Virus record (IMG/VR): IMGVR_UViG_3300042340_000507
Location: 113,045 to 177,044 of that record
Origin: a virus
Strand: one strand, 5' to 3'
Length of the DNA: 64,000 nucleotides
In this document: positions 14,901-22,117 of the stretch, piece after piece
Layout of the letters: each line of letters opens with the position of its first letter
Numbering within the stretch: position 1 is the first letter of the stretch
Notes under the pieces: model-generated
What the model saw: only the letters and a program-made list of their open reading frames with translations
Told to the model about the DNA's origin: nothing
The model's database searches: none
Program-made: the position numbers and the translations under genes

Positions 14901-16304
14901 CTACGTTAAGTTTTTTAATTGTTTCTCTATTTTGTCAATTTCAATCTGCAATTGCAACATTTTATCTTTGGTCGATCTTCTCTGGGCATAGAGATCTTTA
15001 ATGATCGATTTCAGAATGGGCTCCTCGTCGTCACCTCCAAAGAACGAACCTGAAGAGGTTTTGGTCCAGGAGTCCTGGGAGTGAGATATGTTCTTACCCT
15101 TGAAAACTTCTGGGGACAGACCCCACTGAACTATTGTGTTCGGATATAGGGAAGCAAAGTCGTAACAGGCAACCCATTCGTGCAGACCCTGGATGGGTTC
15201 TTTGACATAGCCACCCGTGAATTTGATGTGGTTTTCTTCTTTGCGGAGATTTACAAAAACTTGCTTCCGAGCCAAGAATTTTCGGAGCATAATGACTTCC
15301 GTAGACCAAACAGGGGATAAAGCCCTGCCGATCTCGACCCCGTTGAGACAGGCAATCTTAAAATAAGTCAGGAGAGTGCCCAATTTTTTATCGATGTAAT
15401 GGACCAGGGCACAGTCAATGGCGTTGTAAAGAATAAACTTTTTGAAATCTGATTGGTACAAGGTTCGGAGAGAGCCATCATAGTGAATTTTCTTGAGACC
15501 CGTTGCCTTTTCTGCCACATAATCCAGTCGATTACTTTCTTTGATTTTGATAACCCTATCCCATTTTTTGTAGATTTCCAGATAGTCGACCATCTGCAAG
15601 TGAACCGGAATTTGGTTCTGACCGATGAGATATTTAGAGGGTGACATGATCTTGGGATCGATGCCCAGCCTTTTGGCTCGATTAAGCAAATAGGGCCAGT
15701 CGTAACCAAACCAGTTCCAGCCGGTGATCAGAGACATTTTGGCTCCAATGTCTTTGAAAAAAGTGTACATCATATCATACTCGGACTCGAATTTCATGTA
15801 TCTGAAAGACCATTCATCACCCATCTTGCCGAGGTAGGTGTTCACTTCTTCATGAATCTGTGCCTGTGCCTCGGGGGTTAACTCATCCAAACCCAACACA
15901 ATCAGTTTACATCTGTCAGTGGCAATACCGATCGACAAGACCCTATTTTTGGCACTTGAGGTGTCCAAAGAATCACCTAGCTCATCAGTCATCTCGACCT
16001 CAATGTCCACGAAATATTTTTTCGGGGTTTGAGATTCCCAAAGAGGTGCAGTTAGATCCCGATCACTCTCTTCTAACAGTTGAACTATTCGGTATTTGTC
16101 GTACTTTTGATTTTTGACTTTCTTGATGGGCTTGCCGTCCCAATTTTTCCAAACAGTGTCTCTGGCCCTATCGCTAGCTGAACAAATTTCCCACACGAAT
16201 CTTTCTTCCTCAGGAATTTCAATGTTGACAAATTCAACATTCCCCTCCTTTGAAAAAGTAGAGACCGTTAAACCAGTCCCTTTATTTTCTATATCAATGA
16301 TCAT
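14901..16304 (-). CDS. 43: Family B DNA polymerase, N-terminal part only (exonuclease and motif A; split gp43)
   Basis: Replicative polymerase fragment of 467 aa. Seen: 3'-5' exonuclease motifs ExoI FVDIEVE (near 97), ExoII WNWFGYDWPYLL (near 195) and ExoIII YNAIDCALV (near 293), then polymerase motif A YDFASLYPN (near 382). The chain ends after KSIIKDLYAQRRSTKDKM... in the fingers, before motif B (K-x3-NSxYG) and motif C (DTDS). T4 gp43 is about 900 aa. No ORF in the 64 kb carries the missing half. ATG 16302-16304 is preferred to the longer ORF start, which would cover the divergent gene at 16351. The break in the fingers resembles split polymerases (43A/43B) known from some T4-like phages; the second half should lie elsewhere in the genome. 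Confidence 0.88.
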   Translation of the reverse strand: MIIDIENKGTGLTVSTFSKEGNVEFVNIEIPEEERFVWEICSASDRARDTVWKNWDGKPIKKVKNQKYDKYRIVQLLEESDRDLTAPLWESQTPKKYFVDIEVEMTDELGDSLDTSSAKNRVLSIGIATDRCKLIVLGLDELTPEAQAQIHEEVNTYLGKMGDEWSFRYMKFESEYDMMYTFFKDIGAKMSLITGWNWFGYDWPYLLNRAKRLGIDPKIMSPSKYLIGQNQIPVHLQMVDYLEIYKKWDRVIKIKESNRLDYVAEKATGLKKIHYDGSLRTLYQSDFKKFILYNAIDCALVHYIDKKLGTLLTYFKIACLNGVEIGRALSPVWSTEVIMLRKFLARKQVFVNLRKEENHIKFTGGYVKEPIQGLHEWVACYDFASLYPNTIVQWGLSPEVFKGKNISHSQDSWTKTSSGSFFGGDDEEPILKSIIKDLYAQRRSTKDKMLQLQIEIDKIEKQLKNLT

Positions 16305-16336
16305 AATTACGAAGTCAATTTTTGTCTTCTCCAGTT

Positions 16337-16345
16337 GGATATATA
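16337..16345 (+). promoter_or_regulatory. Late-type promoter motif GGATATATA
   Basis: A plus-strand copy lying between the divergent polymerase gene and the small plus-strand gene, ending 5 nt before the latter's ATG. Its orientation follows the gene it precedes, which shows the motif is directional. Confidence 0.6.
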
Positions 16346-16350
16346 CACAT

Positions 16351-16677
16351 ATGACCCCCCGTATTAAAAGTTTCAAAAAATTTTTATCCGAAAGCTGGAG
16401 CGCCTTCGCTCCAGGGAGTGTGGTAGTGCCAGGTGATTGGTATAAAGACAACGTTAACTCCAGAAATTATCGTCCAGCCTACACTCAGATGCCCCAGGTA
16501 GTTGACGATCTCTACAACACAACTGACTTGTATTCGTATCTAGACGAGTTAGCAGAGGAAGAAGAATTTCAAAAAATGCTTTCAAAAGACCACAAAGATT
16601 CTAAGAAAGTGCTAAAGTACGTAAAACAGAGAATTCATGAGACTCTATCTGGCAAGGCCAAAACGGAAAGTAAATAG
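16351..16677 (+). CDS. Small leader-bearing phage protein (108 aa)
   Basis: Unknown function. ATG 16351 is chosen because it follows the GGATATATA motif and starts a perfect leader, MTPRIKSFKKFLSES; the longer ORF would extend back through the polymerase gene. After the leader come an Ala/Gly/Val patch (AFAPGSVVVPGDWYKDN), Asn/Tyr-rich residues and an acidic then basic helix (YLDELAEEEEFQKMLSKDHKDSKKVLKYVKQRI). The first residues resemble those of the 184-aa gene at 27659 (MTPRLKNFSMFSEA), pointing to a shared origin of the leader. It ends 4 bp from the convergent LamG gene. A head-packaged role is inferred from the leader. Confidence 0.75.
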   Translation: MTPRIKSFKKFLSESWSAFAPGSVVVPGDWYKDNVNSRNYRPAYTQMPQVVDDLYNTTDLYSYLDELAEEEEFQKMLSKDHKDSKKVLKYVKQRIHETLSGKAKTESK

Positions 16678-16681
16678 AGAG

Positions 16682-18379
16682 TTATAAGCCATATCTGGCT
16701 TTTGTGGCATTGTAAACTTGTGTAATTTCAGCTGAGCTAAGAGCTCTATTGTAAATCAAGGTCATACCAACCTGTTGATTTAGATATGACGCATACTGTG
16801 AATTGTATGAAATTGTGATCGGCAATGTGTTGTTTACATCTCCGCTAAATGTTCCTAAAGTTGTAACTGTGGTGTTGTTGATTTGATTCCAATTGGTTCC
16901 ACTTCTTTGGACACCAATTAATTTATATCCACTCCAGCCGTTCAAACCACCATTTGGACTTGTTCTTCCTTCCAGTCTTGCCGTAGAACTGCTGATAATA
17001 AAATACAAATCCTGAGGACTTCCCGCCCATACAATAGACCATCCCGCCACGTTACCGTCGAATCTGCTTCCCTTTCTAATTATAGTTTTAGCGGAACCAG
17101 GATAAGAAGGTATTCCACCCACCCACATAAGAATTGTAAAACCTCCGGTTCCAAAATTCAAACTTGTCGCGTCCGCTATTTCCACGTAGTCATTGATCCC
17201 ATCGAATGTGATTATTCCTCCTTCATTCGAAGAATAAGTTGGAGAGTTAACTAAAGTGCCATTAAATCCATTCCCACTCAGATCGTACCAGGTTGTTCCA
17301 GTCGTGGGATAAGAAGGGGTAAATCCCGCATCTAGATTTAGTACCAAACCGGAAGTAACTATCGGCTCGTATTCTCGGTTAACGATCAGAATGTCGTTCT
17401 GAGGAGCAGCCCAGCTCAATACGTCGCTGGCTGAACTAAAAGTATTTCTGAACACAACGCCAGACACAGTCACTAAATCATTACCGCTTGATGCAGTGTA
17501 AATAACAGGGGGTGAGGCAGAAGCCCCCGCTGTGGCAGGATTACCCAGATAAATCGTGTAACCACCGGAAGCCGGAAGGATACCGTTCCAATACCCACCC
17601 TGTGATGTTTCATAATAGGAAACAGTATCCGAAGGGCCTAATAAAAAATTGCTTTTTTGGAGAGAGACAGAAGACAAAGCGCCATATCCGCCCAATAATT
17701 GGGCTATGGTAGGCTCGGTTCCATCTACAATATCGACTCTAGGGTAACACCAATATTGTCTAGGTAAGTTGCTCTCTGCATAGTATAGATAAGTTCTGTG
17801 TCTAGCCTGGGTAGATTCTGTTCGCCAGACGAAATCTAGAGAAATACCAGCATATCTACCCAAGCCAATAGTATATCTGCCAGATTCTGGTTTGTTAGCT
17901 CCAGTCCCCGATCCAGATGGCCAAACGTGTCCAACCACTAAAATCCAGGTGCTGTTAGGCATCTCGGCTGTAGTTGGCGGATCAGACGACGTCCAAAAAT
18001 AGGGGTTAGTGTTGTTTGTTCCGGTGGAACGACTTAAAACTCCATTAGTAGAACCAAATCCATTTGTTCCAAAATAGAACCGACCCTCCACATACACTGT
18101 CCTTTTTACCCACACAGAAAAACGATAGAGCTTAGTGTGATCTATAGAAAAATTTGTCGTGTTCCAACCTCCGTCATCATTTCCACCTCCGTCGGGTAGT
18201 GACAACCACAAAACCGTTTCGTTGCCCCAAGGGTCCAGACCGTTTACCAGTAGATTCTCTGCTGCCCCGCCATTTCTGGAGAAACCAGTAGCTGAGCTAT
18301 TCCCAGCTACCCAAGTTGTGTAGTTGAGTAAATTTTTGGTGTCCCTGGTAACTATCTGGGATTTAATGACATTGCCCAC
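16682..18379 (-). CDS. Tail/adhesion protein with carbohydrate-binding-like and LamG domains
   Basis: 565 aa, virion surface protein by composition (Gly/Ser/Thr/Asn-rich, few Cys). Residues 1-240 look like a beta-sandwich carbohydrate-binding module (YRFSVWVKRTVYVEGRFYFG; HRTYLYYAESNLPRQYWCYPRVD). A linker segment ends in ILIVNREYEPIVTSGLVLNLDAG. The C-terminal third is a LamG/concanavalin-like domain (WYDLSGNGFNGTL; ITFDGINDYVEI; QVGMTLIYNRALSSAEITQV) of the type found in tail fibres of T4-like marine phages. The start is GTG 18377-18379, 4 nt after a late-type motif. It stands alone, away from the main tail cluster. Confidence 0.8.
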   Translation of the reverse strand: MGNVIKSQIVTRDTKNLLNYTTWVAGNSSATGFSRNGGAAENLLVNGLDPWGNETVLWLSLPDGGGNDDGGWNTTNFSIDHTKLYRFSVWVKRTVYVEGRFYFGTNGFGSTNGVLSRSTGTNNTNPYFWTSSDPPTTAEMPNSTWILVVGHVWPSGSGTGANKPESGRYTIGLGRYAGISLDFVWRTESTQARHRTYLYYAESNLPRQYWCYPRVDIVDGTEPTIAQLLGGYGALSSVSLQKSNFLLGPSDTVSYYETSQGGYWNGILPASGGYTIYLGNPATAGASASPPVIYTASSGNDLVTVSGVVFRNTFSSASDVLSWAAPQNDILIVNREYEPIVTSGLVLNLDAGFTPSYPTTGTTWYDLSGNGFNGTLVNSPTYSSNEGGIITFDGINDYVEIADATSLNFGTGGFTILMWVGGIPSYPGSAKTIIRKGSRFDGNVAGWSIVWAGSPQDLYFIISSSTARLEGRTSPNGGLNGWSGYKLIGVQRSGTNWNQINNTTVTTLGTFSGDVNNTLPITISYNSQYASYLNQQVGMTLIYNRALSSAEITQVYNATKARYGL

Positions 18380-18382
18380 CTC

Positions 18383-18775
18383 TTATATATCCAACCGAAC
18401 CTCCTCTAAAAACTTGGCCAATTTTTTATCGGTCACCTCTAGATCTCTCATTTTTTGGATGAAAATTTTCCAGGAGTCGTGGGCATATCTGCCCACACCT
18501 GGCAGTTCTGAAACTTGATGAAACCCCTCTAGCCATTTGTGGCTCATCTGAATAATTCTTTGGGCTTTGACCCGAGAAAAGCCGGTGCTTTTGATCAACT
18601 GAATCAGCTGATCAACATCACAATTTACGGCAGTGTCAGGATCGGGCACGAAAGAAAAAACGTCAGGGAGCACTTTTCGGACTTGCTGGTTTGAGGTCTG
18701 GTTAAGAAGAATGCAGCAGACCAGCATTCTCCAGGGTTCTTCTACATAATCTTCTTGAATAAGTCTTTCTCTCAT
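18383..18775 (-). CDS. HhH-GPD DNA glycosylase, MBD4-like
   Basis: Base-excision repair enzyme, predicted to remove mispaired or damaged pyrimidines. Seen: 130 aa from ATG 18773-18775. EEPWRMLVCCILLNQTSNQQ (12-31) is the helix bearing the NQTS/NRTS substrate motif. STGFSRVKAQRIIQMSHKWL is followed by the hairpin and catalytic segment ELPGVGRYAHDSWKIF with catalytic Asp100. This order matches the MBD4 catalytic domain (LHGIGKYGNDSYRIF) more closely than EndoIII, and there is no iron-sulfur cluster. The protein is reduced compared with cellular homologues. A late-type motif overlaps its last codons, so the downstream LamG gene has its own promoter. Confidence 0.82.
   Translation of the reverse strand: MRERLIQEDYVEEPWRMLVCCILLNQTSNQQVRKVLPDVFSFVPDPDTAVNCDVDQLIQLIKSTGFSRVKAQRIIQMSHKWLEGFHQVSELPGVGRYAHDSWKIFIQKMRDLEVTDKKLAKFLEEVRLDI
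18384..18392 (-). promoter_or_regulatory. Late-type promoter motif (GGATATATA on minus strand)
   Basis: TATATATCC on the plus strand; on the coding strand it ends 4 nt before the GTG of the LamG protein and encodes the last residues (LDI-stop) of the glycosylase. Confidence 0.55.
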
Positions 18776-18786
18776 AGAGCAAACAT

Positions 18787-18814
18787 ACAAAAAACCCGGC
18801 TTAGTTCAGCCGGG
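18787..18814 (-). terminator. Rho-independent terminator
   Basis: A 7-bp GC-rich stem CCCGGCT/AGCCGGG (18795-18801 and 18808-18814, loop of 6) is followed on the minus strand by TTTTTTG. It lies just after the small heat-shock gene (ends 18841) and before the glycosylase gene, ending the heat-shock transcript. Confidence 0.85.
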
Positions 18815-18840
18815 CTTGCCTAAAAAGGAACTTCTGAAGG

Positions 18841-19197
18841 CTATAAAATTTCAATTTTTTTAGTCAGAGACTCTTTTCTTTTGGGGATTCTAAGGTGGAG
18901 AATTCCGTCCTGAAGTTTTGCCTCCGTCTTTTGACCTTGAACAGAGTTTGGAAGTTTGAACTTTTTAGAAATTTCAGATGACCAGGGATTGGTGTCAGAT
19001 TTTGCCTGCAGGGTCAGAATATTGTCGCTGACCTCTGCCAGGATTTCGCTCTGTTTATAACCTGGCATTTTGAATTGGGCTTCGAAGGCATCCTCTTGTT
19101 CTGAAACTTTATAGTCCAGATTTTCGACGATCTTAAGATCGTTGCCGAGGATTCTCTCCATCATTTCCAAGGGGTGGTAATAGTACATAGTTTTCAT
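18841..19197 (-). CDS. Small heat-shock protein (Hsp20/alpha-crystallin)
   Basis: ATP-independent holdase chaperone of the type common in T4-like marine phages. Seen: 118 aa with a short N-arm. The alpha-crystallin domain starts at YKVSEQEDAFEAQFKMPGYK (about 29-48), followed by EILAEVSDNILTLQAKSD and FKLPNSVQGQKTEAKLQDGILHLRIPK (the A-x-x-x-n-G-v-L signature). The C-terminal IEIL is an I-x-I/L anchoring motif. It stands as a single gene between a 107-bp upstream gap and a strong terminator. A hairpin abuts its start codon (see that entry), suggesting post-transcriptional control. Confidence 0.9.
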   Translation of the reverse strand: MKTMYYYHPLEMMERILGNDLKIVENLDYKVSEQEDAFEAQFKMPGYKQSEILAEVSDNILTLQAKSDTNPWSSEISKKFKLPNSVQGQKTEAKLQDGILHLRIPKRKESLTKKIEIL

Positions 19198-19217
19198 AGT
19201 GATTTTTTTTAATCACT
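19198..19217 (-). promoter_or_regulatory. Hairpin abutting the heat-shock gene start codon
   Basis: On the coding strand AGTGATT-AAAAAA-AATCACT is immediately followed by the ATG. The 7-bp, A/U-rich stem next to the start could melt with heat and expose the A-rich initiation region. An RNA-thermometer role is inference; what is seen is the inverted repeat. Confidence 0.4.
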
Positions 19218-19304
19218 GCTAATCAATCTTTGTACCAAAAAGAAATTTACGAGGATAATCGAAATTTTGTCACCCTTTCCCAGGTTTTTTAAGACAATTT
19301 GTCG

Positions 19305-19781
19305 TTATTTGCCTTGAAATTTTTTCATGATCTGGATAAAGTCACTGAAGGATTGAATCGGGTTGGACGTTCTTCCAGTTTTTTTCTTTTTCGTGGATTG
19401 GGCGGCTGGAGTTCCAACTTTCAGACTGGGAAATTTATCGCCTGAGCCCTGTTTGGCAGGATCGTAAAAATTTTGGTTCGTACCAGGTCCTTCAGGAGGG
19501 GTGACCGCTCCCATGCCAGGAGTAGCGTTCAAGGTGGCAAAGGCACCCTCACTTTCACTTAGATCGTAGTCGGGATAGCCAGAATCTTGAACAAACTTTT
19601 CGGCTTGCCATGTTTCTGCACAGTATTCATTTTCGTGCATCCAATCGGCCAGTCTCTCTAGAATGCTGTCTGAACCAGAACATTCTGATTCGAAAAAAGG
19701 CATCTCGTCAGAGAGATCTTCTAGACACACAACTGCGTAACCTTGAGTCGAATTGCCTGTTGGAAAATAGGTGTTTTTCAT
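19305..19781 (-). CDS. Phage protein with GSGDKFPSL motif and C-terminal leader-like segment
   Basis: 158 aa, unknown function. The N-terminal half is acidic with three Cys (VVCLEDL, ESECSGSDS, NEYCAETW). The middle has a flexible segment, GMGAVTPPEGPGTNQ, then GSGDKFPSLKVGTPAAQ, a combination I associate with small proteins of T4-like phages. A basic patch (STKKKKTGRTSNP) precedes the C-terminus PIQSFSDFIQIMKKFQGK. That last segment copies the QSFxxFI leader pattern seen at other proteins' N-termini, here at the C-terminal end. It starts at ATG 19779-19781, 4 bp after the next upstream gene. Confidence 0.65.
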   Translation of the reverse strand: MKNTYFPTGNSTQGYAVVCLEDLSDEMPFFESECSGSDSILERLADWMHENEYCAETWQAEKFVQDSGYPDYDLSESEGAFATLNATPGMGAVTPPEGPGTNQNFYDPAKQGSGDKFPSLKVGTPAAQSTKKKKTGRTSNPIQSFSDFIQIMKKFQGK

Positions 19782-19785
19782 GGGT

Positions 19786-20025
19786 TTATGCTAATATTTC
19801 TGAGACGTCTTTGGCGAAAATCCTGACAGTTCGATTTGGATCTTCGATGGCAATATAGCCGATGACCATCCCATTGACATCTTTAATGGGAGATTGGATT
19901 GATAAAATTTTACCACTCGTGTGTCTGACCTTCTTGCCCACATAGGGGTCGTCGCTAGACTGAATCTCTTGTCTTTCGGTCAGAATTTGATTCAAATTTT
20001 GATTGTTGCCGCATCCACAGGACAT
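19786..20025 (-). CDS. Small hypothetical protein (79 aa)
   Basis: Not recognised. The N-terminus MSCGCGNNQN has two Cys close together (CGC), possibly metal- or lipid-linked. The rest reads as a small beta-barrel: VGKKVRHTSGKILSIQSPIKDVNGMVIGYIAIED ending in TVRIFAKDVSEIL. The strand pattern and Gly positions resemble an SH3- or KOW-like fold, but no motif fixes a function. It starts at ATG 20023-20025 behind a late-type motif at 20048-20056 and is co-directional with 19305-19781. Confidence 0.6.
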   Translation of the reverse strand: MSCGCGNNQNLNQILTERQEIQSSDDPYVGKKVRHTSGKILSIQSPIKDVNGMVIGYIAIEDPNRTVRIFAKDVSEILA

Positions 20026-20047
20026 AAAAAAGAGTTTAAATTTTTAG

Positions 20048-20056
20048 TATATATCT
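20048..20056 (-). promoter_or_regulatory. Late-type promoter motif (AGATATATA on minus strand)
   Basis: TATATATCT on the plus strand, 22 nt before the ATG of the 79-aa gene, in the 37-bp gap between it and the next gene. Confidence 0.5.
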
Positions 20057-20062
20057 CAAAAA

Positions 20063-20476
20063 CTATCTAAAGTTTCCTCTCATTTCTTTCCTTTTTAAAT
20101 AATAATACAGGTAATTAAGGGCTCTGAGATAGTCGGCCGGTTTAGTAAAAGGCCCCGGAAATTTTTTGATTTCATTTCCAAATCCCTCGGGAATTGTGTC
20201 GTCAACTTTCGGATTGTATCTTCTAACAATGCCTGTGGGATGGATTGTATAGAAGATTTTCTCCTCACCTGGCTCTAAAGATTCCTGATCAGGACGAAAA
20301 AATTTAAGGGTGTTGTTGAGACCCTGTTGAAGAGAATGCTGCTCAACAAAGCCCAGATCCAGAATTTTTTGATAAATGTCAGATTTCCTGATGCCTCCAA
20401 GAGAAAGACTCCTACGGGTATCGGTTAGATATTCTTCCCGAGGATCGTAGTCTTCATATTCGAGCAGGAATCTCAT
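20063..20476 (-). CDS. Hypothetical protein (137 aa)
   Basis: Unknown. ATG 20474-20476 is chosen, one base after the upstream stop; the longer ORF start lies inside the upstream gene. The N-terminus MRFLLEYEDYDPREEY is acidic and aromatic and may be a divergent leader. The rest is mixed alpha/beta: SDIYQKILDLGFVEQHSLQQGLNN reads like a winged-helix or small DNA-binding helix pair. FYTIHPTGIVRRYNP and a Tyr-rich C-terminal helix (ALNYLYYYLKRKEMRGNF) follow. There are no catalytic motifs. It is translationally coupled to the DUF3008-like gene. Confidence 0.6.
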   Translation of the reverse strand: MRFLLEYEDYDPREEYLTDTRRSLSLGGIRKSDIYQKILDLGFVEQHSLQQGLNNTLKFFRPDQESLEPGEEKIFYTIHPTGIVRRYNPKVDDTIPEGFGNEIKKFPGPFTKPADYLRALNYLYYYLKRKEMRGNFR

Positions 20477-20477
20477 G

Positions 20478-20906
20478 CTATTTTTTCTTCTTCTTGCTCT
20501 TGATGTAATCTCTGTAGTCAACCAAATTAGACATTGTTTTTTTAGTTTTGGTTGCTTCTGGGTTCAGATGCGGAATGATAGGTTTAATGCCTCCCCCGGG
20601 GCTGATACCAGGAGAAAAGCTGGGAACCTTCTTGGATCCAATCAAAGGAGAAGTAGCACCCGCCACTGGAATTCCTTTTTCTGAGATTTCATCCTCGTTT
20701 ACTTCTTCTTCTTTTACATAATGAGGGAGTTTTTTAGATTTAGTGGAGGCAAATTTTTCCAACTCCTTGTTGGTCATTTCTCCGTCTGCTATTTCCTTAA
20801 TGGCTTTTCTGTATCTAGGATCTATATCCTTCAACTTCAGTTGTCCTGTTCTTAAGGCCCAAGCCTGACCCATGAAAGATTGCTGTGCTCTTGAAACTGC
20901 TGGCAT
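20478..20906 (-). CDS. DUF3008-like small phage protein
   Basis: 142 aa. The first 75 residues match the DUF3008 pattern: MPAVSRAQQSFMGQAWALRTGQ, then a helix with YRKAIKEIADGEMTNKELEKF followed by ASTKSKKLPHYV. This small family of unknown function is found in phages and bacteria. The remainder is a low-complexity Gly/Pro/Lys linker (PSFSPGISPGGGIKPIIP) and a C-terminal MSNLVDYRDYIKSKKKKK. That tail looks like a leader-type segment (YRDYI) plus a poly-Lys tail. The start ATG (20904-20906) is unambiguous. Position and tail suggest a DNA-binding or head-associated protein, not proven. Confidence 0.7.
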   Translation of the reverse strand: MPAVSRAQQSFMGQAWALRTGQLKLKDIDPRYRKAIKEIADGEMTNKELEKFASTKSKKLPHYVKEEEVNEDEISEKGIPVAGATSPLIGSKKVPSFSPGISPGGGIKPIIPHLNPEATKTKKTMSNLVDYRDYIKSKKKKK

Positions 20907-20950
20907 TTGTTTTTTTGTTTTTTTGTTATTCGGGAGGTCCCGCGGTGATC

Positions 20951-21268
20951 TTATTTTCTAAATTTATTCGGAAAAAGCATCCTCCACTCGTGGCCTTTAG
21001 GCACCTGGGAAGTTTTGACTCCGAAGATTTTTTCTTCTGGACAAGGATCTTCTCCGTTGATGGTGAAGCCGTTGTTACAAGCCCAGGTTTCTAAACTGCG
21101 ATTGATGTTTTGTCCGACTGACCAGGGAAATCTCATGCCTCTAGGATTGTCGATGCTTTCTATTCTTGAACCTTGAAGAGTCAGAGTGATCTTTGCCCGA
21201 TTCCGGGTGGATTCTAATTCTACTGTTCTCCCCCTGGACCAAGATTCATAAACAGTGATGTGTTTCAT
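20951..21268 (-). CDS. Hypothetical protein (105 aa)
   Basis: Unknown. The N-terminus MKHITVYESWSRG resembles the MKHLQSF leader of the repeat genes only in its first residues. The body is a small beta-rich domain (TVELESTRNRAKITLTLQGSRIESI) with a Trp/Cys-containing middle (LETWACNNGFTINGEDPCPEEKIFG) and a basic C-terminus (GHEWRMLFPNKFRK). Two Cys 15 residues apart could bind metal. It lies between the DUF3008-like and 189-aa genes with 44- and 9-bp gaps on the same strand. Confidence 0.55.
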   Translation of the reverse strand: MKHITVYESWSRGRTVELESTRNRAKITLTLQGSRIESIDNPRGMRFPWSVGQNINRSLETWACNNGFTINGEDPCPEEKIFGVKTSQVPKGHEWRMLFPNKFRK

Positions 21269-21277
21269 AGTCGTTTG

Positions 21278-21847
21278 CTAACCCTCTATTTTTTTTAGTT
21301 TGATGTAGTAGTTTGGATCCTCGTAGAGATGATCCATGGCAATTTCCCTGGCCTGCTGTGGTCTTTGGGTGTGTTCCATCTCGACAAAAACTCCGTCCAC
21401 TAGCTGTTGAGTTAAATGATCTAGAATTTCTGATAAAGATGAAGAATTTTTACCGGAGTGTTTAAGAGCTATATCTAAAATTGTCAGTTTATCCGATTTG
21501 CCTCCTTTCAAAAACTCTAAATTCGTCGCACCTTCTTTAAGATACAGTCCCTTCATTTTTTTCTTGATCTGAGCAGCTGTCATCGGTTTGCTGTTCAAAT
21601 TCCAGTTGGCGGCAGGATTAATGATTTTAGAGGATTTCTTTTTCCACTCTGGAAATGTCCACAACCACTTATTGTAGGCTTTTCCCACTATCTCAAACCC
21701 TTTATCCCCCGGCTGAATAGCAATTGGAGACTGGGGAGGAATATAAGAACCCGTTTCAGCCTCGTGGGTCATCTCCGGATCTCGATTTAATTTTTGATCG
21801 GATTCGTTGAGATATTTTCGAGACTGAAATGGGTTTTGACGTGTCAT
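21278..21847 (-). CDS. Conserved phage protein with EMEHT...DHLYEDPNYY motif (DUF5661-like)
   Basis: 189 aa. The C-terminal 60 residues carry DGVFVEMEHTQRPQQAREIA-MDHLYEDPNYYIKL, a His/Glu-rich helical motif (E-x-E-H-T...D-H-L-x-E-x-x-x-Y-Y) found in many small phage and bacterial proteins. I associate it with DUF5661, with moderate certainty; a metal-binding role is plausible from the residues. The N-terminus NPFQSRKYLNESDQ again resembles the leader pattern (F-x-x-x-x-YL-N-E). The central part (NKWLWTFPEWKKKSSKI) is Trp-rich. It starts at ATG 21845-21847. Confidence 0.65.
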   Translation of the reverse strand: MTRQNPFQSRKYLNESDQKLNRDPEMTHEAETGSYIPPQSPIAIQPGDKGFEIVGKAYNKWLWTFPEWKKKSSKIINPAANWNLNSKPMTAAQIKKKMKGLYLKEGATNLEFLKGGKSDKLTILDIALKHSGKNSSSLSEILDHLTQQLVDGVFVEMEHTQRPQQAREIAMDHLYEDPNYYIKLKKIEG

Positions 21848-21864
21848 GATCTATTGATTCTTTT

Positions 21865-22071
21865 TTAGCCTATCACGGCTTCTATTTTTGATTTGGTGAT
21901 CTGAGTGGTTTCAAAAAAACCGGATATTCCAGAGAGGTGTGAAGCAACTTTGTGCTCCACCTCGAGCACAGACTCTGCCTCTACTAAGAATTCGGATTTA
22001 ATCATAACAGGATCTCCATTTTTTTTGTTATCACCTGACTCAAATTGTACTTTTGCAATGTAGTAAGACAT
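21865..22071 (-). CDS. Small DUF4494-like protein (68 aa)
   Basis: The ATG at 22069-22071 (MSYYIAKVQFES...) is preferred to an upstream in-frame TTG. The protein reads as a two-strand/helix domain: YYIAKVQFESGDNKKNGDPV, then KSEFLVEAESVLEVEHKVASHL and a final TTQITKSKIEAVI. The 'x-EFLVEAxSxxEAE' core and the terminal I-x-K-S-K-x-x-E match the layout of DUF4494, small proteins mostly from Bacteroidota and their phages. The function is unknown. It sits between two genes of the late accessory run. Confidence 0.5.
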   Translation of the reverse strand: MSYYIAKVQFESGDNKKNGDPVMIKSEFLVEAESVLEVEHKVASHLSGISGFFETTQITKSKIEAVIG

Positions 22072-22117
22072 AAGATTTTTTTTCAATTTTTAGCAGATCG
22101 AATGGGCTTTGTTTCTG

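Noticed and set aside
16305-16451. N-terminal extension of the DNA polymerase to the first in-frame start
   Set aside because: It overlaps the divergent late-type promoter and the 108-aa gene, and the extension does not look like polymerase sequence.
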